Origin: Ruminococcus sp.
GTDB taxonomy: Bacteria > Bacillota > Clostridia > Oscillospirales > Ruminococcaceae
Assembly: GCA_017472145.1 (NCBI GenBank)
Contig: JAFUQX010000021.1
Location: forward strand, 30,289-94,288
DNA length: 64,000 bases
Reading direction: 5' to 3'
The notes under the pieces were generated by a model. It did not search any database. It was not told the DNA's origin and saw only the letters and a program-made list of their open reading frames with translations. How positions within the stretch are numbered: position 1 is the stretch's first letter; each line of letters opens with the position of its first letter. A program made the translations under genes and the position numbers. Shown in pieces: positions 17,307 to 25,354 of the stretch.

Positions 17307-17338
17307 TAAAAAAAATAATCTTCGGATTATTTTTTTAG
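17307..17338 (+). terminator. Terminator/attenuator between feoA and feoB
   Basis: An AT-rich stem (CTAAAAAAAATAATC with GATTATTTTTTTAG) closed by a TTCG tetraloop. The 3' arm is itself T-rich, so it may terminate feoA transcripts only partly. Confidence 0.75.
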
Positions 17339-17345
17339 GACTGAA

Positions 17346-17361
17346 GTTAGCTACACCTAAC
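17346..17361. promoter_or_regulatory. Putative metalloregulator operator 3 (GTTAG-N6-CTAAC)
   Basis: GTTAG (17346-17350) and CTAAC (17357-17361) around CTACAC. It ends 2 nt before a possible -10 (TATACT at 17364-17369), so it would lie in the promoter spacer, a classical repressor position. Confidence 0.72.
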
Positions 17362-17425
17362 ATATACTGTTGTAATTGCAGCTGGGGCTGTAAAACAGAA
17401 TGCATCATCAGAGGAGGTTATTAAA

Positions 17426-19453
17426 ATGAGAATTGCTTTAACAGGCAATCCCAACAGCGGCAAGACCACGATGTACAATGCGCTGACTGGACGGAACGAA
17501 AAGGTCGGTAACTGGGCTGGTGTTACTGTTGAGAAGAAAGAGCACCCGATTAAAAAGAGCTACTATAACGGAAGCGAGGAGCTGATCGCAGTGGACCTGC
17601 CCGGCGCTTATTCCATGTCTCCGTTTACAAGTGAGGAAAGCATCACAAGCTCTTATGTGAAGAATGAAAATCCTGATGTGATCATCAACATCGTAGATGC
17701 TACCAATCTGAGCAGAAGTCTGTTCTTTACCACACAGCTTCTGGAGCTGGGCATTCCGGTCGTTGTTGCGCTGAACAAGGCTGACATCAACAAGAAGAAG
17801 GATACAAGAATCAACACAGCCGCTCTTTCCAAGAAGCTGGGCTGTCCTGTAATCGATACGATTTCCACTTCTGCTGATGGCTTGCGTGAGGTTGTAAAGG
17901 CGGCTGCAGAACAGGTTGGCCGGTCTCAGACCGCTCCTTATGTTCAGGGCGCTATTGATCTGACTGATAAGAAGGTCGTTGAAGAAGCGGACAGAAAGCG
18001 CTTTGCCTTTGTAAATAAGATCGTATCCGATGTAGAAACCCGTAAGGTGCTCACAAAGGAAAAGAACATCAACGATAAGATCGACGCTGTACTTACAAAC
18101 AAGTGGGCAGGCATTCCGATTTTTGCGGTTGTTATGACGCTTGTGCTGATGATCTCTCAGTACTGGGTAGGCCCGTTCCTGGCTGATACACTGGTAGCAT
18201 GGCTTGAGATCTTCCAGGGCTGGGTTGGCGGTCTGCTCGAAAATGCAAACCCGCTGCTCTATGCGCTGCTGGTCGATGGTGTGATCGGCGGTGTGATCGC
18301 TGTTGTAGGCTTCCTGCCGCTGGTTATGGTAATGTACTTCCTCATTGCACTGCTGGAGGACTGCGGCTATATGGCTCGTGTGTCTGTGGTGCTTGACCCG
18401 ATCTTCAAGAAGGTGGGGCTGTCCGGTAAGCCTGTCATTCCCTTTGTAATTACGACCGGCTGTGCCATCCCAGGCGTCATGGCCTCCCGTACCATTCGCA
18501 ATGAGCGTGAGCGCAGAGCCACTGCGATGCTGGCTCCGTTTATGCCGTGCGGTGCCAAGCTGCCTGTAATTGCACTTTTTGCAGGTGCTTTCTTTGGCGA
18601 TGACTGGTGGGTAAGCCCGCTCATGTACTTCTCCGGTATTGTGCTGATCTTTGTCGGCGCACTGCTGGTAAACAAGATCGCTGGCTATAAGGCCAGAAAG
18701 TCCTTCTTTATCATTGAGCTGCCGGAGTATAAGGCTCCCTCTCTGCTGAGAGCCTTCCAGACCATGTGCAGCAGAGGCTGGGCTTATATCGTAAAGGCTG
18801 CAACCATCATCCTGCTGTGCAACACGGCGGTTCAGATCATGCAGACCTTCGACTGGAGCTTCCAGGTTGCAGAGACCGCAGATTCTTCTATCCTGGCGTC
18901 TATTGCAAGCCCGTTTGCCTATCTGCTCATTCCGATCGTAGGTGTTCTGTCCTGGCAGATGGCCGCCGCAGCGGTTACCGGCTTTATCGCAAAGGAAAAT
19001 GTTGTCGGCACACTGGCTGTATGCTTTGTAGGCCTTGAAAACCTGATCGATACAGAGGAGCTGGCGCTCATGGAGGGCGCAGGTGCTGAGGTTGCATCTG
19101 TATTTGCGATCACAAAGGCAGCTGCACTGGCATACCTTATGTTCAACCTGTTCACACCGCCCTGCTTTGCAGCGATCGGTGCGATGAACTCCGAAATGAA
19201 GAGTGCAAAGTGGCTCTGGGGCGGTATTGCTCTTCAGCTGAGCGTTGGCTATACAGTAGGCTATCTGGTATACCAGATCGGCACACTGATTACTACAGGC
19301 GCATTTGGTGCAGGCTTCCTGCCGGGTCTGATTGCAGTCGCTGCAATGGCTGCGATTGTGGTTTACCTGTGCATCCGCTCCAGCCGCAAGGTGAAGGAAG
19401 AATATGCATTGAACGGAAAGAAGGCCGGCTCTGCTGTATCGGCCGGCAAGTGA
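17426..19453 (+). CDS. feoB: Ferrous iron transporter FeoB
   Basis: A 675-residue GTPase-coupled membrane transporter for Fe2+. The N-terminal G domain shows GNPNSGKTT (G1, residues 7-15), DLPGAYSM (G3) and NKAD (G4). The C-terminal two thirds contain two Gate (nucleoside-recognition-like) membrane halves, with ITTGCAIPGVMASRT and later FIAKENVVGTLAV, typical FeoB pore segments. A strong AGGAGG ribosome binding site precedes the ATG. It follows feoA and is followed after 16 nt by a small Cys-rich membrane protein of the FeoB-associated type. Confidence 0.96.
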   Translation: MRIALTGNPNSGKTTMYNALTGRNEKVGNWAGVTVEKKEHPIKKSYYNGSEELIAVDLPGAYSMSPFTSEESITSSYVKNENPDVIINIVDATNLSRSLFFTTQLLELGIPVVVALNKADINKKKDTRINTAALSKKLGCPVIDTISTSADGLREVVKAAAEQVGRSQTAPYVQGAIDLTDKKVVEEADRKRFAFVNKIVSDVETRKVLTKEKNINDKIDAVLTNKWAGIPIFAVVMTLVLMISQYWVGPFLADTLVAWLEIFQGWVGGLLENANPLLYALLVDGVIGGVIAVVGFLPLVMVMYFLIALLEDCGYMARVSVVLDPIFKKVGLSGKPVIPFVITTGCAIPGVMASRTIRNERERRATAMLAPFMPCGAKLPVIALFAGAFFGDDWWVSPLMYFSGIVLIFVGALLVNKIAGYKARKSFFIIELPEYKAPSLLRAFQTMCSRGWAYIVKAATIILLCNTAVQIMQTFDWSFQVAETADSSILASIASPFAYLLIPIVGVLSWQMAAAAVTGFIAKENVVGTLAVCFVGLENLIDTEELALMEGAGAEVASVFAITKAAALAYLMFNLFTPPCFAAIGAMNSEMKSAKWLWGGIALQLSVGYTVGYLVYQIGTLITTGAFGAGFLPGLIAVAAMAAIVVYLCIRSSRKVKEEYALNGKKAGSAVSAGK

Positions 19454-19469
19454 TCTTTGGGAGATTCCT

Positions 19470-19649
19470 ATGGAAAATATTATTATTATTGTAATATTGA
19501 TCGCAATTATAGGCCTTGCTGCTTTTTATGTGTACAAAGCAAAGAAAAGCGGTAAGAAGTGCATCGGCTGTCCCGACGGCTGCTCGTGCAGTGCGAAAAA
19601 AGGCGAGGCCTCCTGCTCATGCGGCTGCAAGTCCGGTGATGAGGAATAG
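19470..19649 (+). CDS. FeoB-associated Cys-rich membrane micro-protein
   Basis: A 59-residue protein. Residues 2-22 form one membrane helix with an Ile-rich start. The short cytosolic tail has seven cysteines in CIGCPDGCSC and CSCGC clusters. It follows feoB by 16 nt with TTGGGAG as ribosome binding site, so it is in the same transcript. Proteins of this kind are commonly encoded next to feoB in Clostridia and are thought to handle iron or act like the FeoC partner; that is family context, not proof. A strong terminator ends the operon at 19713-19745. Confidence 0.85.
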   Translation: MENIIIIVILIAIIGLAAFYVYKAKKSGKKCIGCPDGCSCSAKKGEASCSCGCKSGDEE

Positions 19650-19712
19650 TACGCCCTTGGAAGAGCACAGTATCGACGGATGCTATTGTCCGCAATAAAT
19701 TATACTTTCCGC

Positions 19713-19745
19713 AAAAAGAGTGCAGTGAAAAGCTGCGCTCTTTTT
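19713..19745 (+). terminator. Terminator of the feoB operon
   Basis: AAAAAGAGTGCAG (19713-19725) pairs with CTGCGCTCTTTTT (19733-19745). Confidence 0.9.
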
Positions 19746-19769
19746 GTATGTTTTTTCTGGCAAAACTAC

Positions 19770-19798
19770 TTGACATTTGTGACAGAATGTTTTACAAT
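19770..19798 (+). promoter_or_regulatory. Promoter of the GH9 gene
   Basis: TTGACA at 19770-19775, a 17-nt spacer and TACAAT at 19793-19798. The first 19 nt closely resemble those of the GH10 promoter at 25270. Confidence 0.82.
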
Positions 19799-19850
19799 TG
19801 TTGTGGGAAAAATAGTGAAAAGTGGAACATCAAAAGAAAAGAGGAGCATT

Positions 19851-22371
19851 ATGATGAGAACACATTTTCTGAAGCGGATTTTGTCCGCAGTGACCGGTGC
19901 TGCGATGCTGCTTCCGGTTTTTCCGGGCGCACCCGTATCAGCAGCGGAGACCGGGTCTGAGGTTGAGGTCAACTTTGCCAAGGCGGCTGCAATTGTCCTT
20001 ATACTTCTATGATGCCAACAAGTGCGGTGACGGTATTACAGATGGCAATCTGGAATGGAGAGGCGACTGTCATGTGGAGGATGCAGAGATCCCGTTGATT
20101 CCGATGGGCGAGGATTTCAAGGGCACGAATCTGTCCCAGGAATTCATTGATGAAAACAGGGATATTCTCGACCCGGACGGCAATGGCACAATGGATCTTA
20201 CCGGCGGCTGGCATGATGCAGGTGACCATGTAAAATTCTGTCTGCCGGGCAGCTATGCAGCTTCTACTGTAGGCTGGGGCTATTATGAGTTCCGGGATGC
20301 CTATATTGATTCCGGACAGCAGTGGCATATTGAGGATGCACTTCACTGGATCAATGACTATTATCTGGACTGCACCTACTATGATGAAAACGGCGATATC
20401 CTGGCCTTCTGCTATCAGGTCGGCGAAGGTAATATCGATCATAACTACTGGAATGCACCGGAGCTTCAGAATGAGAATCTGCTGGATTTTGCAAGACCGG
20501 CCTATTTTGCAACAAAGGAGACACCAGCTTCGGATATGTGCGCAGGTGTTGCAGCCTCCCTGGCCATCAACTATCTGAATTTCAAGGATACAGAGCCGTC
20601 CTATGCGGCCAAGTCTCTGAATGCAGCCATCAAGCTCTATGAATTCGCAAGAGAGACCCACTCCGAGACAGAGGGCCTTACCGTTACCAGCCTTGGCTAT
20701 GACGGCGGCTTCTATACCTCCAGCTATGATTATGATGAGCTGGCCTGGGCGGCTGTATGGCTGTATGAGTGTACAGGCAATTATGATTACATCGACCACA
20801 TCATCTCTGTGGATGAGTCCACAGTAGGCGATATGGGAGCGCATCCTTATACCGGCTATCTCAAGAGAATCATCTCTGACACCGGCAACTGCTGGCAGAA
20901 TATCTGGGTGCACTGCTGGGATACCGTATGGGGCGGCGTATTTGCAAAGCTGGCACCCATCACCAACTGCTCCCGTGACTGGTACATTTTCCGCTGGAAT
21001 CTGGAATACTGGTCTGGTATGACGGAGGCCGAGGCTGCTGCGATGACGGCCAATGCGGAGGAGAATAATATTAAGATCGCTGCAAATGTACCGACCGTTA
21101 CCACGCATAAGTATTTCGGCCCGGATGATACGCTGTGGAATTCAACGATTACAGCAGAGGAGATCGCGGACCTGCCGGAGACAGACGGTGCTTTCCTTGC
21201 AAAGACGCCGGCCGGCTTCTCTATGCTGAATAACTACGGTTCAGCCCGTTACGATACAGCGGCGCAGATGTGCGCTATGGTCTATGCCAAGGAAACAGGC
21301 GATATGACCTTTGCAGACTGGGCCTATGGCCAGATGCAGTATATCATGGGCGACAATCCTCTGAACCGTGCGTATATTGTGGGATACGACCTTGAAAATG
21401 GTACTTCTCATCCTCATCATCGTGCGGCTCACGGCTCAAAGACACTGAATATGGACGAGCCGGCAGATCAGACGCATGTGCTCTGGGGTGCACTGGTAGG
21501 CGGCCCGGATCAGGATGATTACCACAACGACATTACCAAGGACTATATCTACAATGAGGTTGCGGTGGACTATAACGCCGGCTTTACAGGTGCGTGTGCC
21601 GGTCTGTATGAATTCTACGGACGGGATGCAGGACACAAGCCGGAAGAAAACTTCCCGCCTTCTGAAGAAAGCTACAAGGGCGAGATCAATGAGTTTTACA
21701 TTGAGGCCAGAGTGGTTCAGGAAAACGAAGCCCGTTCCCAGGTCGAGGTGAAGGTCTACAACGATACCTCCATTCCTCCGAGATATGTGGATGACATCAA
21801 GTGCCGTTATTTCTTTAATATAAACGAGCTGTTTGCAGCCGGACAGACGATCAATGATGTCATCGTGGAAATTTATTATGACGAGGAAAATGCCAACACC
21901 AATGGCGAATCCTTCGCCACGATTTCCGATCCCATCAAATGGGATAACAATGGTACATACTATGTAGAGATCAGCTGGAAGGGCTGTGAGTTCTATGGAA
22001 AGCGAACCTTCCACTTCGGTCTGATCGCCGATATGGATGCCAACTTTGAAACAAACTGGGATCCCACGGATGACTACAGCCGTGAGGGACTGGAGATCAG
22101 CGAGGATACACTGAAGCGGACAGAGCTGATCCCGGTTTATGTGGAGGATGAGCTGGTGTGGGGCCTTGAGCCGGAAAGCGACCTGCAAATTCAGGGCGAT
22201 GTGAATCAGGACAAGGTCGTAAGTCTGCTGGATGCTGTACTGCTCCAGAAATATCTGGTGAGAGCTGCGGAGCTGAGCGATGTGCAGAAAACAGCTGCGG
22301 ATGTGAAAACTGACAAGACGGTAAATGTCTTTGATCTGGCTGTTCTGAAGAATAAGATCGTAAGCAAGTAA
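19851..22371 (+). pseudogene. GH9 cellulase with CBM3c and dockerin, interrupted by a 1-nt frameshift
   Basis: The start at 19851 (GAGGAG upstream) gives a good signal peptide (MMRTHFLKRIL...PVSAAE) and the GH9-like start VNFAKA, but this frame stops at 20012. The rest of the enzyme continues in another frame from about 19985. Removing one G from GGCGGC at 19982-19987 would restore AKALQLSLYFYDANKCG, the usual GH9 N-terminus. Downstream the protein is intact: GGWHDAGDHVK with the catalytic Asp residues (near 20206), the C-terminal DYIYNEVAVDYNAG with catalytic acid Glu at 21556-21558, a CBM3c-type module (about 21670-22150), and a dockerin (22190-22368) with DVNQDKVVSLLDAVLLQKYL. It would be a processive endoglucanase if read through. 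Either the gene is inactive in this strain or the base is a sequence error. Confidence 0.85.
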
Positions 22372-22378
22372 AAAAGCA

Positions 22379-22413
22379 CAGACCCGGAACGATGTGTCCG
22401 GGTCTGTTTCTTT
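22379..22413 (+). terminator. Terminator of the GH9 gene
   Basis: CAGACCCGGA (22379-22388) pairs with TCCGGGTCTG (22397-22406), followed by TTTCTTT. Confidence 0.88.
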
Positions 22414-22436
22414 ATTGTGAAAAATGATGGAGACTA

Positions 22437-22466
22437 TTTACAGTATGAGGGAGAATATGGTATAAT
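22437..22466 (+). promoter_or_regulatory. Promoter of the CotH-dockerin gene
   Basis: TTTACA at 22437-22442, an 18-nt spacer and TATAAT at 22461-22466. Confidence 0.75.
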
Positions 22467-22519
22467 ATACATAAGAAGATCAGAACTGCTATGGATTTTC
22501 TGAGAAAGGATGGAAGCAC

Positions 22520-25177
22520 ATGAAAAACAAGAAGTGTAAACAAAGGATACTGGCCTTTGCGGTCAGCAGTGTAACATCAGTATCCGGGCTGTCTGTGTAT
22601 GGGGAAATGATGATGGCTGGTGCATCTGGCGAAAGCACCATTTTCCTGAATGAGGTCTGTGCGAAAAATGAGTCGGCGGCTGCACCCGACGGAGGATATT
22701 ACGACTATATAGAGCTTTATAATTCATCTATGACGGAGGCCGTTGACCTGAGCGGATGGGGGCTTTCAGACAAGGAGGATTCCCCCTATCGTTTTACCTT
22801 CCCGGAGGGAACGGTTCTTCCGGCCAGAGGACACCTTCTCGTTTATTGTGATGGAAATGCAGCTGCATCGGAAGGTATGTATCTTGCGTCCTTTGGGCTG
22901 TCTGATTCAGGGGAGACTCTGACCCTGACAGATGCATCCGGTCAGCTCATGGATACCCTGACCTTCGGTTCTCTGCTGAAGGATCACAGCTATGGCCGGA
23001 AGCCGGACGGTACAGACACCTTTGCGGAGATGACCCAGACGCCCGGACAGATGAATGTCATGGCGGTAGTCTATATTCCGGAGCCGGAATTTTCTGCTGA
23101 AAGCGGCTTCTACAGTGAGGGCTTTGACCTGACCCTCAGCGGTGATGAAAGCTATGACATATACTATACCCTGGATGGCAGCGATCCCACCACATCGGAA
23201 ACGGCTATTCTCTATGAAGGGGAAAGCATCGGAATTTATGACCCCTCCAGTCAGCCCAATGTACATTCCGCCCACGCCTTTGATGACGGCGCAACGGCGA
23301 TGTCGCTCTCTGAGTATTATGTTCCGGCTGAGCCTGTGGACAAGGCGATGATCGTGCGGGCCTGTGCCAGGAACAGCAAAAACCAGGCCAGCGATATCGT
23401 CACAAAAACCTATTTTGTCGGGCATGTGGGAGAGGATACCTATTATGATGATGTGACAGTGGTTTCTCTGGTTACGGACCCGGATAACCTTTTTGACCCG
23501 GATACCGGCATCTATGTTGTAGGCAACCAGTATTATGAGTGGATGGCCAGTGAGGATTATGTGCCGGTAACGAATGTATGGGACAGAAATCTGCCCACCA
23601 ACTTCTTCAGTGACGGCCGGGACTGGGAACGCCCCGGAAGCGTTGCGATCTTTGAAAGCGGAGAGGCGGTTTTCTCCCAGAATATCGGCATTCAGATTCA
23701 CGGCTCGTCTACGAGGAATTCTCATCAGAAGAGCTTCAACATCTACGCACGGAGCGAATACGGCGATGGCAAGGTTCGCTATGATCTCTTTGACGGAGAA
23801 AATCTGGATGAAAACGGCGAGGTCATTGATAAGTATGATTCCTTTACTCTGCGCCATTGGGCCGACAAGAACGGCTATACCGATGCCCTGAGTGCGGAGC
23901 TGGCCAGCGGCCGGGAGAATGCGACTCTGCTCAATAAGCCCTGTGTGGTTTTCCTGGACGGTGAATTCTGGGGCTTCTACTACATCCAGGAGAAAATTTC
24001 TGAGTATTATCTGGAATCTCATTATGATGTTCCTGAGGAGGATATTGCCTATATCAAGCAGTATGAGCTGAAGGAGGGTACGGATCAGGACTATGGAGAC
24101 TACCAGGCTCTGTGCGACTTTGTCCGGGAAAATGATATGTCCCTGGCGTCTAATTATGATTATGTCTGCTCGGAGATGGATGTGGACAGCCTGATCAACT
24201 TCTTCTGTATCGGTCTCTATCTGGGAACATGGGACTGGCCCAACTGGAACTATGGTGTATGGAGAAGCAACGGGGAAACGGATCCGGACAATCCCTACAC
24301 AGACGGTCGGTGGCGCTTTATGTCCTATGACTTTGACTATACACAGGGCTATACCTATGAAAGCTACGGCGGCGTAGCCGGCTACGCCTATGATTACCTG
24401 GGGCGTGTTCTGAATGAGCGGGACGACGGCTATCCCGGCTGGCTGCTGAAGCATCTTCTGGAAAATGAAACCTTTAAGAAGAATTTCTGCCTGACCTTCC
24501 AGGATTACTGCGGCATCGTGATGGACGAGGAGCGCACACTGGCTCTGCTGGATGAATATCATGAAACCAACCGGGAGATGATGGTGGATACGATCAATCG
24601 GTTCTGGGGCGGTACAGGTGTAGCAAGCTGGCAGTATAGCTATTATGAGGAAAACAAGGCTACACCGGAGGCATTTTTCCAGAACCGCAGCACCTATGCA
24701 ATGCCTCAGCTTTCCTATCATCTGGGACTGGACGGGGAGCTGTATGATGTCACCGTGAACAGTCCGGCCGGCTTTGGTGATGTGACGGTCAATACAGCCC
24801 AGCCTGATTTCAGCGATGGCACATGGACCGGTTCGTACTATTCGGATTATGCCATTTCACTGACAGCAGAACCGGCCGAGGGAAGGACCTTCCTGTACTG
24901 GGAGATCGCTGCAGGGTTTGGTTCCCGTAAAGTGACGAGCCAAACGATCAATCTGACCCTGACAGGGGATGTGACTGTGAATGCAGTTTATGAGGATATG
25001 CCTGTTCGAGGGGATGTGAATCTGGATGGAGCTGTATCGCTTCTGGATGCGGTGCTTTTGCAGAAGTATCTCACCGGGCCGGAGACGCTGACTGCGGAGC
25101 AGCTTGCAAATGCGGATGTTCAGACCGATTCCTGTGTGAATATTTTCGATATGGCGGTATTGAAGCAGCTGGTATAA
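22520..25177 (+). CDS. Secreted CotH-kinase family protein with lamin-tail domain and dockerin
   Basis: An 885-residue exported protein. In order: signal peptide (about 1-35); lamin-tail-like domain (about 40-165, with IFLNEVCAKNES and YIELYNSS); a chitobiase C-terminal-like beta-sandwich (about 190-300, with YYTLDGSDPTTSET); a CotH domain (about 315-700, with IGIQIHGSSTRNSHQKSFNI and RWRFMSYDFDYTQG, the latter carrying the metal-binding Asp pair); a bacterial repeat-type beta module (about 745-825); and a C-terminal dockerin (DVNLDGAVSLLDAVLLQKYL) of the same type as the GH9 dockerin. CotH is a protein kinase on Bacillus spores. Dockerin-CotH proteins recur in ruminococcal cellulosomes without a settled role. 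Confidence 0.88.
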   Translation: MKNKKCKQRILAFAVSSVTSVSGLSVYGEMMMAGASGESTIFLNEVCAKNESAAAPDGGYYDYIELYNSSMTEAVDLSGWGLSDKEDSPYRFTFPEGTVLPARGHLLVYCDGNAAASEGMYLASFGLSDSGETLTLTDASGQLMDTLTFGSLLKDHSYGRKPDGTDTFAEMTQTPGQMNVMAVVYIPEPEFSAESGFYSEGFDLTLSGDESYDIYYTLDGSDPTTSETAILYEGESIGIYDPSSQPNVHSAHAFDDGATAMSLSEYYVPAEPVDKAMIVRACARNSKNQASDIVTKTYFVGHVGEDTYYDDVTVVSLVTDPDNLFDPDTGIYVVGNQYYEWMASEDYVPVTNVWDRNLPTNFFSDGRDWERPGSVAIFESGEAVFSQNIGIQIHGSSTRNSHQKSFNIYARSEYGDGKVRYDLFDGENLDENGEVIDKYDSFTLRHWADKNGYTDALSAELASGRENATLLNKPCVVFLDGEFWGFYYIQEKISEYYLESHYDVPEEDIAYIKQYELKEGTDQDYGDYQALCDFVRENDMSLASNYDYVCSEMDVDSLINFFCIGLYLGTWDWPNWNYGVWRSNGETDPDNPYTDGRWRFMSYDFDYTQGYTYESYGGVAGYAYDYLGRVLNERDDGYPGWLLKHLLENETFKKNFCLTFQDYCGIVMDEERTLALLDEYHETNREMMVDTINRFWGGTGVASWQYSYYEENKATPEAFFQNRSTYAMPQLSYHLGLDGELYDVTVNSPAGFGDVTVNTAQPDFSDGTWTGSYYSDYAISLTAEPAEGRTFLYWEIAAGFGSRKVTSQTINLTLTGDVTVNAVYEDMPVRGDVNLDGAVSLLDAVLLQKYLTGPETLTAEQLANADVQTDSCVNIFDMAVLKQLV

Positions 25178-25180
25178 GAA

Positions 25181-25217
25181 AAAGCGCAGCCAGGGTGAAT
25201 CCCGGCTGCGCTTTTCT
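25181..25217 (+). terminator. Terminator of the CotH gene
   Basis: AAAGCGCAGCC (25181-25191) pairs with GGCTGCGCTTTT (25204-25215). Confidence 0.9.
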
Positions 25218-25269
25218 GTGAGAGGATGCTGCTATTTTAACAAAAACTATCAAAAATAGGAGCAAACTA

Positions 25270-25298
25270 TTGACATTTGCGGCGGAATAGAGTAAAAT
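25270..25298 (+). promoter_or_regulatory. Promoter of the GH10 gene
   Basis: TTGACA at 25270-25275, a 17-nt spacer and TAAAAT at 25293-25298. Confidence 0.82.
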
Positions 25299-25354
25299 AT
25301 ATAATGGAGGAATTTGTTGCGGAATTCTCTGAAAACGAAATGGAGGTTTTACTT

